From Elusimicrobiales bacterium (GTDB lineage: Bacteria; Elusimicrobiota; Elusimicrobia; Elusimicrobiales; UBA9959), in the NCBI GenBank assembly GCA_028688015.1, contig JAQTZB010000001.1:537663-601662 (forward strand): a stretch of 64,000 bases of DNA. The letters are read 5' to 3'. Shown piece after piece: positions 9,277-18,430 of the stretch. Made by a program: the position numbers and the translations under genes. The notes under the pieces are model-generated. The model saw nothing but the letters and a program-made list of their open reading frames with translations, searched no databases and was not told the DNA's origin. The first letter of the stretch is position 1. Each line of letters starts with the position of its first letter.

Positions 9277-10932
9277 ATGGACCTGCTCTCCCTGCTTTTC
9301 TCCCCCCAATCCGTGGCCTGGTCTGTGTTCGTCATCATGCTGGTGGCGGCCGGCGGCCTGGCTCTCGGCAACCTCCGGATAGCCGGCATCAACCTGGGCA
9401 TCGCCGGAGTTCTTTTCTCGGGAATCCTGGCCGGCCACTTCGGGGTGGCCATCAACCACGAGACGCTGGAGTTCCTGCGGGACTTCGGACTGATCCTCTT
9501 CGTCTATTCAATCGGCACGCAGGTGGGGCCGGGCTTTTTCTCCTCCTTCAAGAAGCAGGGGCTCACCCTTAACCTGCTGGCGGCGGGCATAGTACTGGGC
9601 GGCGTGGCCATGACGCTGGCCGTGGCCCGGCTGGCCGGCTTCGACATCGCTACCGCCGTGGGGATGTACTCCGGCGCGGTCACCAATACCCCCTCGCTGG
9701 CGGCGGCGCAGCAGTCGCTGGCGGCCGCCGGCGCCGAGGCCGCCGATGCGGCCTCCGTGGGCTACGCCCTGGCCTACCCAGGCGCCATCCTGGGCATCAT
9801 CCTGACCATGGTGCTGATACGCCGCCTGTTCAGGGCGCAAACCGAGCGGGACCTGGTGGACGTGCACGCCGACAAAGCAGCGGCGCCGCTGACCCACGCC
9901 AGCATAACGGTGGAGAACAGGAATCTCGAGGGTCTCCGGATCCGGGATATCCCGGCCATAGCCGAGCTGGGCGTAGTGGTGTCGCGCGTCTACCACGGAG
10001 GGCAGCTCGGCGTCGCCCACGACGACACGGTCGTGCACGCCGGCGACGGCCTGCTGGCCGTGGGCCTGGAAGAGAACCTTAAAAAATTCACGCTGGTCGT
10101 TGGCTCGAAGAGCGAGACCGACCTGAAGAAGCTTCCCAGCCGTATCCTGCACTCCCGCGTCATTGTCACGCACAAGGAAGTCATCGGCAAGACGCTGGAC
10201 GAACTTAACCTTGAGTCCCAATACGACGTGGTCGCCACCAGGGTGGCCCGCGCCGACGTGGAGTTTTTGGTCTCCGATTCTTACACCCTGCAGTTCGCCG
10301 ACAACCTGGTGATAGTGGGCGAGGCCGACGCCGTGGCCAAGGCTGCCGCCCTGCTGGGCAACTCCCCCAAGGACCTCAACCACCCGCAGCTTATCCCGGC
10401 CTTCATCGGCATCGCGGCGGGCGTGCTGCTGGGTTCCATCCCGCTGGCGCTGCCGGGCCTGTCGGCCCCTGTCAAGCTGGGGCTCGCCGGCGGGCCGCTG
10501 ATCATGGCCATACTATTGAGCTATGTCCAGCACATCGGCCCGCTGAACTGGTACCTGCCCCCGGCCGGCAACCTGATGCTGCGAGAGCTGGGCATCACGC
10601 TGTTCCTCGCTTGCGTGGGGCTCAAGGCGGGCGGCCGCTTCTTTGAGACGCTGCTCAACGGCAGCGGCGGGCTTATCGTGCTGCTGTCCTTCCTGATCAC
10701 GGTGACGCCGATCATGGTCATCGGCATTTTCGCCAAGGCCAGGCTGAAGCTGAACTACATGTCGCTGTGCGGCGCGCTGGCCGGCTCCATGACCGATCCC
10801 CCCGCGCTGGCCTTCGCCAACGCCATGAGCCCGTCGAACCAGTCCGCGATGTCCTACGCCACGGTCTACCCGCTGGTTATGATCCTGCGCGTGATCTCGG
10901 CCCAGGTGATGGTGCTGCTCTTCCTGAAATGA
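9277..10932 (+). CDS. AspT/YidE/YbjL-family carrier with two TrkA-C domains
   Basis: The 551-residue protein fits the aspartate:alanine exchanger (AAE) family. An N-terminal hydrophobic half of about five helices includes the conserved G-L-I-L-F-V-Y-S-I-G-T-Q-V-G-P-G. It is followed by two soluble TrkA-C (RCK-C) domains at about 200-280 and 285-365, then a second hydrophobic half that includes Y-S-G-A-V-T-N-T-P-like counterparts such as G-S-M-T-D-P-P-A-L-A-F-A. The family exchanges amino acids or dicarboxylates across the inner membrane; the substrate here is not known. Its stop overlaps the start of the AEC permease in an ATGA, so the two are translated together. Confidence 0.85.
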   Translation: MDLLSLLFSPQSVAWSVFVIMLVAAGGLALGNLRIAGINLGIAGVLFSGILAGHFGVAINHETLEFLRDFGLILFVYSIGTQVGPGFFSSFKKQGLTLNLLAAGIVLGGVAMTLAVARLAGFDIATAVGMYSGAVTNTPSLAAAQQSLAAAGAEAADAASVGYALAYPGAILGIILTMVLIRRLFRAQTERDLVDVHADKAAAPLTHASITVENRNLEGLRIRDIPAIAELGVVVSRVYHGGQLGVAHDDTVVHAGDGLLAVGLEENLKKFTLVVGSKSETDLKKLPSRILHSRVIVTHKEVIGKTLDELNLESQYDVVATRVARADVEFLVSDSYTLQFADNLVIVGEADAVAKAAALLGNSPKDLNHPQLIPAFIGIAAGVLLGSIPLALPGLSAPVKLGLAGGPLIMAILLSYVQHIGPLNWYLPPAGNLMLRELGITLFLACVGLKAGGRFFETLLNGSGGLIVLLSFLITVTPIMVIGIFAKARLKLNYMSLCGALAGSMTDPPALAFANAMSPSNQSAMSYATVYPLVMILRVISAQVMVLLFLK

Positions 10933-11840
10933 CGGTCATTATCGCCAACCTCGCCCTGGTCCTGGCGGCCGGCTGGCTGTTCAGGCGCTTCGGCGTGGTG
11001 CAGGAAGGCGCCGAGAAGGCCTTCAACCAGTATCTCTACTACCTGGCCCTGCCCGCCCTTATCATCCTGCGCATCGCCGAGACGCCGCTGGCGGGGCTGG
11101 GCTGGCGCTTCCTGGCGGCCAATACGCTGCCTCTGGCCGGCGTGATGCTGGCGGCCTGGGGGCTCTGGAGGGCCGGCAGGATAGACTGGCGGCTGGCGCG
11201 GCTGCTCATCATCGTCTCGGTCCTCGGTAATACCATTTATCTCGGTTTCCCGGTAGCGTCGATGCGGCTGGGAGAGGAAGCCATCGGCTACGCCGCGCTG
11301 GCCTCGTCGGTGCAGAACATCTTCATCTTCACTTTCGGCTTCCTGCTGATGACCTCCGTCTGCGAGCGCGACTGCCCGCCGGCGCGCTTCGCGCGGCTGA
11401 TAGGCGGCAACGTTGTGCTGTGGGCCTCGGTGGCGGGGCTGCTGCTGTCGGTCTCGGGGCTGCGGCTGCCGGAACTGCTGACCCGGGTACTTTCGGATAT
11501 CGGCAGGACCACGCTGCCGCTGTCGCTATTCACACTGGGCGTGGGGCTGTACGGCAAGCGGGTAGCGCATAACCTGCGGCGCATCGCGCTGGTGAGCGCC
11601 CTCAAGCTGCTGGCGCTGCCGCTGTTCTCGCTGCTGGCGGCCAAGGCCTTCGGCTATACGGGGTTCGTGTCCAAAGTGACCTTCCTGCAACTGGCCATGC
11701 CGGTGGCGGTGATGAACTACATCGTTGCCAAAGAGTTCGATTTCGACGAGGACCTCGTCGGGCAGAGCATCCTCCTCTCGACGCTGGCCTTCTTCCCCCT
11801 CCTCTACCTCTACGACCTGGCCCTCACGGCCTTCCTGTAA
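10929..11840 (+). CDS. Auxin efflux carrier (AEC) family permease
   Basis: The 303-residue protein has about ten predicted helices in the two-half layout of the AEC family. Family features include an N-terminal N-L-A-L-V-L-A-A-G-W-L-F and the C-terminal A-M-P-V-A-V-M-N-Y near residue 255. Bacterial members transport small organic acids such as malate or malonate. I chose the ATG at 10929, which overlaps the AspT-like stop (ATGA); the frame is open further upstream but only as an overlap with that gene. The coupled pair suggests a shared role in organic-acid or amino-acid exchange. No clear terminator follows; the repeat-rich stretch begins instead. Confidence 0.82.
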   Translation: MTVIIANLALVLAAGWLFRRFGVVQEGAEKAFNQYLYYLALPALIILRIAETPLAGLGWRFLAANTLPLAGVMLAAWGLWRAGRIDWRLARLLIIVSVLGNTIYLGFPVASMRLGEEAIGYAALASSVQNIFIFTFGFLLMTSVCERDCPPARFARLIGGNVVLWASVAGLLLSVSGLRLPELLTRVLSDIGRTTLPLSLFTLGVGLYGKRVAHNLRRIALVSALKLLALPLFSLLAAKAFGYTGFVSKVTFLQLAMPVAVMNYIVAKEFDFDEDLVGQSILLSTLAFFPLLYLYDLALTAFL

Positions 11841-11891
11841 CCTCCGTTTTTTCCTGCTATTTGCGGCCTGCCGCGAGATGCCCAATCGGGT

Positions 11892-12016
11892 GACGGGCGG
11901 GGAGGGGCCCCTGGCTCCTGGGCAGAGGGAAACCGTTGCGCGGTTTCCCCCCGCCTTTGGGAATTTAAGGCGGGGCCCCCTTCCCCAAAGTCGCCAGGAA
12001 CCCCTCCCCGCCCGTC
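11892..12016. repeat. Nested inverted-repeat element A (125 bp)
   Basis: The outer arms at 11892-11915 and 11993-12016 are 24 bases long and pair at 22 positions. Inside are two perfect 9-bp hairpins: 11927-11935 with 11941-11949 (loop TTGCG), and 11949-11957 with 11967-11975. The result is a cloverleaf-like fold possible in DNA or RNA. It is too elaborate for a simple terminator and has no U-tract. It could be a miniature mobile element, a structured RNA or a cruciform. Confidence 0.7.
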
Positions 12017-12064
12017 CCCTCCGTATGCTTGTCAGTACTACCCCAAGCGAGCCACCAGCGGAGA

Positions 12065-12182
12065 CCGCAGGGGGTAGGGTTAGCAAAACCCTCATGAGCC
12101 CGAGGCTTGCGTAGCGCCGAGGGCGAATGCGGAGCGAGGCCACGGTGTGGCCGAGCGCGTTTTGCGTTCCTACCCCCTGCGG
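12065..12182. repeat. Inverted-repeat element B (118 bp)
   Basis: Arms at 12065-12078 and 12169-12182 match perfectly over 14 bp. After a small bulge the pairing continues with GCAAAAC (12083-12089) and GTTTTGC (12159-12165). A perfect hairpin GGCCAC/GTGGCC lies inside (about 12138-12152). The size and terminal palindromy resemble a MITE- or REP-like element. No target-site duplication was seen by eye. Confidence 0.65.
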
Positions 12183-12232
12183 TAGGCCGCCAAACCACGA
12201 GCGTCCTTACCGGGTTGGCTCTCTGTAATGAT

Positions 12233-13447
12233 TTAAGACAGGTACTCGTCGATGATCCACTTGGTGAAGGGGAAGCTGCCGGTGAAGGCGGGGCTGACGG
12301 CGTTGAGGATGTGGGTGCTCTGCTTGTCGCCCTCGATCACGAAGTCCTGCACCAGCTCCAACGTCTCCTTGTTGAGCAGCTGGGCGCGGATGCCGGGGCG
12401 GGTCCAGTCGGTAAAGCCGGCCGCGTCCATGTCCTTGACCAGGCGGCGGCCGAGCCCGACGAAGAAGGGCTTGTAATACTTGCGCATCTCCTCGAAGGCG
12501 AGGCCGCGGAAGCCGAAGGCGTCGAGCAGGAACAGCTGCGCCTCGCGCGACAGCACTTCGGCCAGTTCCCCGGCCCTGAAGTTCTGCAGCCCTTCGTAAT
12601 TTTCGCGCCAGAAAGCGGGGATGGCCGTAGGGCCTATCTTAACGTGATTATCCGCGGTTACCGTGTAATGAACGCCGAGGAAGGGGTTCTTAAGGTTCGG
12701 GACCGGGTAGACGTTAGTCTTCACCGGCATGGCGCCGCCGGAGTATTTCAGATAGATGCCCTTGAAAGGGATGATGGTATAGTTTTTGGAATACCCGAAG
12801 TCCCGGGCTATCTTGTCCGCGTAGAGGCCGGCGGCGTTAATGATGCGCCCGGCCTCTATCACGCGGCCCTTGGACGTGATTACGGTGTTGCCCTCGCCCA
12901 GCCGCGCCCCGGGGCGGGCGTAGCCCTCGGAAAACAGGAATCTGGCGCCCGCCTTCAGCAAGGTCTCCTTCAGGGAGGCGCAAACCAGCGCCGGGTCGAC
13001 GGTGGCCGTAGTGGGCGAATGCAGGGCTTGGCGGAAAGTCCTGGCGTTGGGCTCTATGGCGGCCAGCTCGGCTTCGGTTATCAGCCTCACGTCCACCCCG
13101 TTGGCTTTGCCCCGGCGCTCCAGCTCGTAGAGGGCCGGCAGCTCGCCCTCGTCGGCGGCTACCACGACTTTCCCGCATTCGTTCAGCGGCAGGCCGTTCT
13201 CGCGGCAGTACCGCTTCATCGCGGCGTTGCCTTCGCGCGTGAAGCGGGCTTTCAGGGAATTGGCGGTGTAATAAAACCCGGCATGCAGCACCCCGCTGTT
13301 GCGGCCGCTGCTGTGGCGGGCCACGTCCGGCTCTTTCTCAAGCAGCACCACGCGCTTGCCCGGAAATTTCTCCAGGAGCTGCCTGGCGAGCGTCAGGCCG
13401 ATGATGCCGGCCCCGACTATAAGGTAATCCGTCTTCTCAGGCCGCAT
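12233..13447 (-). CDS. lhgO: L-2-hydroxyglutarate oxidase/dehydrogenase-like flavoprotein
   Basis: The 404-residue FAD protein belongs to the DAO superfamily. The N-terminal dinucleotide-binding motif reads D-Y-L-I-V-G-A-G-I-I-G-L at about residues 7-18. It continues with the LhgO-like H-S-S-G-R-N-S-G-V-L-H-A-G-F-Y-Y and a late F-R-G-L-A-F. The enzyme family oxidises L-2-hydroxyglutarate to 2-oxoglutarate and passes electrons to quinone or, in oxidase forms, to oxygen. I chose the ATG at 13447, which overlaps the end of the ABC exporter gene by 11 bp; a longer reading would overlap that gene further. How such an enzyme is used in an anaerobe, and its electron acceptor, cannot be read from the sequence. 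Confidence 0.82.
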   Translation of the reverse strand: MRPEKTDYLIVGAGIIGLTLARQLLEKFPGKRVVLLEKEPDVARHSSGRNSGVLHAGFYYTANSLKARFTREGNAAMKRYCRENGLPLNECGKVVVAADEGELPALYELERRGKANGVDVRLITEAELAAIEPNARTFRQALHSPTTATVDPALVCASLKETLLKAGARFLFSEGYARPGARLGEGNTVITSKGRVIEAGRIINAAGLYADKIARDFGYSKNYTIIPFKGIYLKYSGGAMPVKTNVYPVPNLKNPFLGVHYTVTADNHVKIGPTAIPAFWRENYEGLQNFRAGELAEVLSREAQLFLLDAFGFRGLAFEEMRKYYKPFFVGLGRRLVKDMDAAGFTDWTRPGIRAQLLNKETLELVQDFVIEGDKQSTHILNAVSPAFTGSFPFTKWIIDEYLS

Positions 13448-15209
13448 CTTTGCCCCCTCCGCTCCCGCCCAGTTCCTCTTCCAGCTTGCGGCGCTCATAG
13501 ATCTGCCGGTAGATCCCGTTCAGGGCCATCAGTTCGGCGTGGGTGCCCTTCTCCGCCAGGCGGCCCTCCTCCAGCACCAGGATCAGGTCCGAAGTCTCTA
13601 TGGTCTTTGACCGGTGGGTGACGGCCAGGCACAGCGCGTCCGGGTGCTCCCGGCGGAAGGCCTGCCAGAAATGGTGCTCGGTCTGCGCGTCCATCGCGCT
13701 GGTGGCGTCGTCGAGCAGCAGCACGTCGGGGCCGGTCAGCAGCGCGCGGGCGATGGCCACCCGCTGCTTCTGGCCTCCGGACAGGGCGAAGCCGCGCGTG
13801 CCGACCACCGTGTCCAGGCCTTTCGGGAACTTGTGGAGCTCTTTGGCGAGCTGCGCGGTTTCCAGGGCCTTTTCCAGCATCCCCGGCGCTACACCGAAAG
13901 TGCGGTCCATCAGGATGTTGTCGCGCAGCGTGCCGCTGAAGATGGAGGCTTCCTGCGAGGTGTAACCCACGCGCTCCCGGAAAAGGCGGAGGTTCCATTC
14001 GCGGATATCGGTGCCGTTAACCAGCATCTCCCCGGCGTCGTGCTCGGCGAGGCGCAGGGCCAGCGACAGCAGGGTGGACTTGCCGCAGCCTATCCTGCCT
14101 ACCACCGCCACGCGCTGGCCGCGGTCGGCCTTAAAGGTTATGTCGTGGACCAGCATGGCGTCGCCTTTGGGGCTCTTCAGGCCGGCCTTGCGGAATTCAA
14201 GCGTGGTGATATGGTCCGGCGTCGTCTTGTCTCCAAGGCCCGACTTCAGCGAGGACCGGGCGGTCAGCAGTTCGTTGACGCGGCCTATCGAGACGCCGGC
14301 GCGGTTGCCCGCCACCACGAACTGGCTGATGTCCATCAGGGGCTGCACGACCATGCCGGCGTAGAACTGGAAGGCTATCAGCTCGCCCAGCGTGGCGCGG
14401 CCGTTTATGACCATCAGGCCGCCCGCGGTGTAGAGCAGCGCTATGGAGACGAACCCCGCCTCGTGCCAGAAGTAGGAGAAGATGACCTGCAGTCTGGCGG
14501 TGGCGATCTCGGCCTCCCGCTGGGCGGCTGTCCGGGTCTTGAAGAACTCCAGCTGGGAGGGCTCCTTGGCGTTGGCCTTGATCACGCGGATGCCGGTAAA
14601 GCAGGTCTCCAGGAAGTCGAAAAGGTTGGTGATGGACTCCTGCAGTTCCTTGTACCTGCCGGTGAGGAGCCGCCCGGTCTTTATGGAGAACACCAGCACG
14701 AACGGCAGCGGCAGCAGCACGCAGAGCGAGAAAGCCGGGTTCACGTAGAACATCATGGCCACGGCCGCCGTCAGGGTGAAGCAGGCCTGCACGAAGCGGA
14801 AGACGCCAGAGCAGCCGAACCAGGAGATCTTTTCGGAAATGTCGTCGGAGAGGCGGGCCACCAGGTCGCCGGTGGTGAACTTGTGAAAGAAGTTGCGGTC
14901 CATCGCGACGACGTGGTCGAACGCGTCGCGGCGGATCTCCCATTCCAGTCTGACGTTCATCCAGGCCCTGTTGCGCTGCGCGATCAGGTTGGTTACGAAG
15001 AGCCCGAAGCCGACGCCGAGGATCAGCAGCACGTTATGGCGGAGGTAGTCCGGGTCTGGGGTGCCGCTGAGGCCGTTGACTATGTTCTTTATCAGCAGCG
15101 GGTTGTAGGCGTGCAGCGCCGCGCTGATCATGCCGAAGAGCACGATGAAGGTCATACGCACGGCGTGCCGGCGCCAGTAGGGCAACAGCCATTTGAGGGT
15201 GAAGATCAT
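13437..15209 (-). CDS. ABC exporter half-transporter, degenerate-site subunit
   Basis: The 590-residue protein has an N-terminal six-helix exporter domain and a C-terminal ATPase. Walker A reads V-V-G-R-I-G-C-G-K-S-T (near residue 370) and the signature L-S-G-G-Q-K-Q (near 475). Walker B is L-L-L-D-D-A-T-S, so the catalytic glutamate is an aspartate. The partner gene at 15206 has the normal glutamate but an unusual signature. This complementary pattern is that of asymmetric heterodimers such as TM287/288 and BmrCD. Its start overlaps the partner's stop by 4 bp (ATGA). The exported substrate is unknown; family members move drugs, lipids or peptides outward. Confidence 0.88.
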   Translation of the reverse strand: MIFTLKWLLPYWRRHAVRMTFIVLFGMISAALHAYNPLLIKNIVNGLSGTPDPDYLRHNVLLILGVGFGLFVTNLIAQRNRAWMNVRLEWEIRRDAFDHVVAMDRNFFHKFTTGDLVARLSDDISEKISWFGCSGVFRFVQACFTLTAAVAMMFYVNPAFSLCVLLPLPFVLVFSIKTGRLLTGRYKELQESITNLFDFLETCFTGIRVIKANAKEPSQLEFFKTRTAAQREAEIATARLQVIFSYFWHEAGFVSIALLYTAGGLMVINGRATLGELIAFQFYAGMVVQPLMDISQFVVAGNRAGVSIGRVNELLTARSSLKSGLGDKTTPDHITTLEFRKAGLKSPKGDAMLVHDITFKADRGQRVAVVGRIGCGKSTLLSLALRLAEHDAGEMLVNGTDIREWNLRLFRERVGYTSQEASIFSGTLRDNILMDRTFGVAPGMLEKALETAQLAKELHKFPKGLDTVVGTRGFALSGGQKQRVAIARALLTGPDVLLLDDATSAMDAQTEHHFWQAFRREHPDALCLAVTHRSKTIETSDLILVLEEGRLAEKGTHAELMALNGIYRQIYERRKLEEELGGSGGGKDAA

Positions 15210-16984
15210 TCGCCCTCCCCGAACTGCAGGCGGTAGTATTTGGCGTAGAGCCCGCCCGCTGCGAGCAGTTCGTCGTGCGTGCCGAGCTCCCTCACTTCCC
15301 CGCCCGAGATCATCATGACCCTGTCGGCGTTCCTGACGGTGGACAGCCGGTGCGCGATGATGATGACCGTCTTATGGCGCAGCAGGTTCTTTATGGCCGT
15401 GGTGATCAGCCGCTCGGTGTGCGGGTCCATGTTCGAGGTAGCCTCGTCAAGCACCAGCACTTCCTGGTCCAGCACCATCGCGCGTGCCAGCGAGATCACC
15501 TGCTTCTCGCCGATGGAGAGGTTGGCGCCCTTTTCCTTGACTACCTTGTCGAGCGGGTGCTTTTTGAAGAAGGCTTCTATGCCCATCAGCCGGATGGCGT
15601 CGTGCACGCGGCTGTCGGGGATTGAGGCGTCCATCAGCTTCAGGTTGTCCATCACCGTGCCGGGGAACAGGTAAATGTCCTGCTGCACCAGGCCTATGGC
15701 CGCGCGCAGGGAGCCCAGGCTCAGCTTGCGGATGTCGGTGCCGTCGATCTCGATATGGCCCTTCTGGAAGTCGTAGAAGCGGAAGAGCAGGCTGGTAACC
15801 GTGGTCTTGCCGCCGCCGGTCTCGCCGAGAATGGCCAGGCTTTTGCCGCGCGGGAGCGTGAAAGAGACGTCCTTGAGCACCCAGCCCGCGTCCTCCTTGT
15901 AGCGCATCCAGACGTTGCGGAAGTCTATGGAGTCGCGGACGCTGGTCAGGTAATGGGGCCGGTCAGGTTCGGTCAGGGTCGGCCTGAGCTCGAGCAGCTT
16001 CGATATCCGGTGCCCTGCCGAGAAAGAGCGCTGGATGATGCTCAGGTGCTCGGAGAAGCGGAAGATGGGCTCGAAGAGGTTGCCGAGGTACATGACGAAC
16101 AGCAGGATGACGCCCACCGTCATTTTGCCGCCCAGCACCATCCCCCCGCCGTAGTGGAAGACGGCCGCCGTGGCCGCCGGGTGCAGGAACACTATGCTGA
16201 GGAAGAAGACCACCGTGTAGATTTCGACGTTGATCTCAGCGGTGAATTTCTTCTGGTTCAGCGCCTCCATCTTGGCTGAGGCGTCCGCTTCCCGGCTGAA
16301 GGCCTGGAGCACGGAGATGCCGTTGAGCTGCTCGGTCAGGAAGCCGGGGATCTCCGCCGCTATCTTGCGGACCCTGACGAACATGGGGGAGGTCACCTTC
16401 ACGAAGATCCAGCCGAGGAGCGCCAGCACCGGGAACATCGGGATCAGCATCAGCGTCAGCTTCAGGTTAAAGAAAGCCATCACGCAGAAGACCACCGCGA
16501 ACATCAGGACGTCGTTGACGATGGTGATGACGGTGTTGGTGAAGAGGGCGTAAAGCGTGCTGGTGTCGGACTGCACGCGCGCATTAAGGCGGCCGACCGG
16601 AGTGGAGGAGTAGAACTCCAGGTCCAGCGACAGGATGTGGGCGAGGATGCGCTGCTTCAGGTCCACCATCAGGTCCTGCCCGGCCCGGGCCAGCTGCAGT
16701 ACCTGGAGGTAGTTGAAGTAGAGGAACAGCAGGGTCGTGAGGATATAGACCGCGGCGGCCAGCAGCAGCGCCCTCGGGTCCTTGGCCGGGAGCGCCGTGT
16801 CTATCACGTATTTAACTATATACGGGATAAAGAGGTTCAGCAGCGTGGCCGTGGTCATGTAGACGAAAGCGAGGAAGAACGGCCGCTTCCGCGTCTTTAT
16901 GAGGCCGTAGAGAAGGCGGAAGGTCGCCTTGTAGTTGATCTTTTCTTTCGGGTCCTGCCCGTCGTCGCCGAGCTCGTGGTGCAT
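15206..16984 (-). CDS. ABC exporter half-transporter, catalytic-site subunit
   Basis: The 592-residue protein has a six-helix exporter domain followed by an ATPase. Walker A is G-E-T-G-G-G-K-T-T (near residue 390). Walker B ends L-V-L-D-E-A-T-S with the catalytic glutamate intact. The signature reads L-S-I-G-E-K-Q instead of L-S-G-G-Q (near 490). In a heterodimer this deviant signature would face the aspartate-bearing Walker B of the partner, leaving one competent and one degenerate ATP site. It is the first gene of a three-gene operon with the second half-transporter and lhgO. No clear ribosome-binding site precedes the ATG. A TATAGA box about 16 bases upstream (17000-17005, minus strand) suggests a very short leader. 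Confidence 0.88.
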   Translation of the reverse strand: MHHELGDDGQDPKEKINYKATFRLLYGLIKTRKRPFFLAFVYMTTATLLNLFIPYIVKYVIDTALPAKDPRALLLAAAVYILTTLLFLYFNYLQVLQLARAGQDLMVDLKQRILAHILSLDLEFYSSTPVGRLNARVQSDTSTLYALFTNTVITIVNDVLMFAVVFCVMAFFNLKLTLMLIPMFPVLALLGWIFVKVTSPMFVRVRKIAAEIPGFLTEQLNGISVLQAFSREADASAKMEALNQKKFTAEINVEIYTVVFFLSIVFLHPAATAAVFHYGGGMVLGGKMTVGVILLFVMYLGNLFEPIFRFSEHLSIIQRSFSAGHRISKLLELRPTLTEPDRPHYLTSVRDSIDFRNVWMRYKEDAGWVLKDVSFTLPRGKSLAILGETGGGKTTVTSLLFRFYDFQKGHIEIDGTDIRKLSLGSLRAAIGLVQQDIYLFPGTVMDNLKLMDASIPDSRVHDAIRLMGIEAFFKKHPLDKVVKEKGANLSIGEKQVISLARAMVLDQEVLVLDEATSNMDPHTERLITTAIKNLLRHKTVIIIAHRLSTVRNADRVMMISGGEVRELGTHDELLAAGGLYAKYYRLQFGEGE

Positions 16985-17081
16985 TTGGTGTGCCTATATT
17001 CTATAAAATAGTTCACTTCCTCTGCTTGGGGCGGAGCAATTCCCGTGCCAATAGCCGGCCGGAGCGCTCTTCCCCCCTGGC

Positions 17082-17111
17082 AAAAAAAGGCCCGGGCTTG
17101 CGGCCCGGGCC
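17082..17111 (-). terminator. Terminator after the VOR operon
   Basis: A perfect 9-bp G+C stem (17089-17097 with 17103-17111, loop TTGCG) is followed on the minus strand by seven T residues. It lies 19 bp past the stop of the gamma-subunit gene. Confidence 0.85.
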
Positions 17112-17130
17112 CCTTCGGCGTACCGTGCGG

Positions 17131-17667
17131 TTAGCCTTTTATCTCTGCGCCGCGCTTCAGGGCCTTCACGTTGAGCTCTATGACTTCGGGCTTGAGCTTC
17201 TTGTAGACCTTGGGCAGGGCCTTGGCGATGCCGTCGATGGTGACGGCGCCGGTAGCCTGGGCGAAGGCGCCCATGGCCACCATGTTCATCACCTTCGGGT
17301 TGCCCAGCTCGGAGGCTATCTCGTTGCAGGGCACGTTGAGGATCTTTATGTCCGTGCGGGTGGGTTTGGAGTTCACCAGCGAGGTGTTGATGATCAGCAG
17401 CCCGCCCGGCTTCACCATCGGCTCGAACTTGGCCAGCGAGGGCTCGTTGAGCACGATGACGGTATCGGGTTGCAGCACGATCGGGGTGGTTACCTCTTCG
17501 GAGGCGACTACCACCGAGCAGTTGGCGGTGCCGCCGCGCATCTCTGCGCCGTAGGCCGGGAAGAAGCTGACTTCCCTGCCCTCCATCATGCCGGCCTGCG
17601 CCAGCAGGTAGCCGGCGGAGATCACGCCCTGGCCGCCGAATCCGGATATCCTTATGCCTTGGTACAT
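17131..17667 (-). CDS. 2-oxoacid:ferredoxin oxidoreductase, gamma subunit
   Basis: The 178-residue protein matches the gamma (catalytic core) subunit of pyruvate/2-oxoacid ferredoxin oxidoreductases. It begins with R-I-S-G-F-G-G-Q-G-V-I-S-A-G and includes Y-G-A-E-M-R-G-G-T-A-N, both typical. The complex oxidatively decarboxylates a 2-oxoacid with CoA, giving acyl-CoA, CO2 and reduced ferredoxin. It is the last gene of a four-gene operon in the order delta, alpha, beta, gamma, and it starts ten bases after the beta stop. A strong terminator follows. Confidence 0.9.
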   Translation of the reverse strand: MYQGIRISGFGGQGVISAGYLLAQAGMMEGREVSFFPAYGAEMRGGTANCSVVVASEEVTTPIVLQPDTVIVLNEPSLAKFEPMVKPGGLLIINTSLVNSKPTRTDIKILNVPCNEIASELGNPKVMNMVAMGAFAQATGAVTIDGIAKALPKVYKKLKPEVIELNVKALKRGAEIKG

Positions 17668-17677
17668 GGTAATCTCC

Positions 17678-18413
<736 letters not shown>

Positions 18414-18430
<17 letters not shown>

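Larger units (their letters stand above)
11841..12232. other. Non-coding stretch packed with inverted repeats
   Basis: These 392 bases hold no credible gene. They lie between the converging ends of the AEC permease and the L-2-hydroxyglutarate oxidase-like gene. Two separate palindromic elements fill most of the region and are listed individually. The remaining bases (about 12017-12064 and 12183-12232) show no recognised signal. Confidence 0.7.

Noticed and set aside
11841-12232. A CRISPR array or a classical RNA gene in the repeat-rich gap
   Set aside because: The repeats are inverted and nested, not regularly spaced direct repeats, and no tRNA, 6S, tmRNA or RNase P core was recognised.
12107-13621. 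A 504-codon open frame on the plus strand opposite the lhgO-like gene
   Set aside because: The minus-strand protein has the FAD motif and LhgO blocks; the opposite frame has no recognisable domain.
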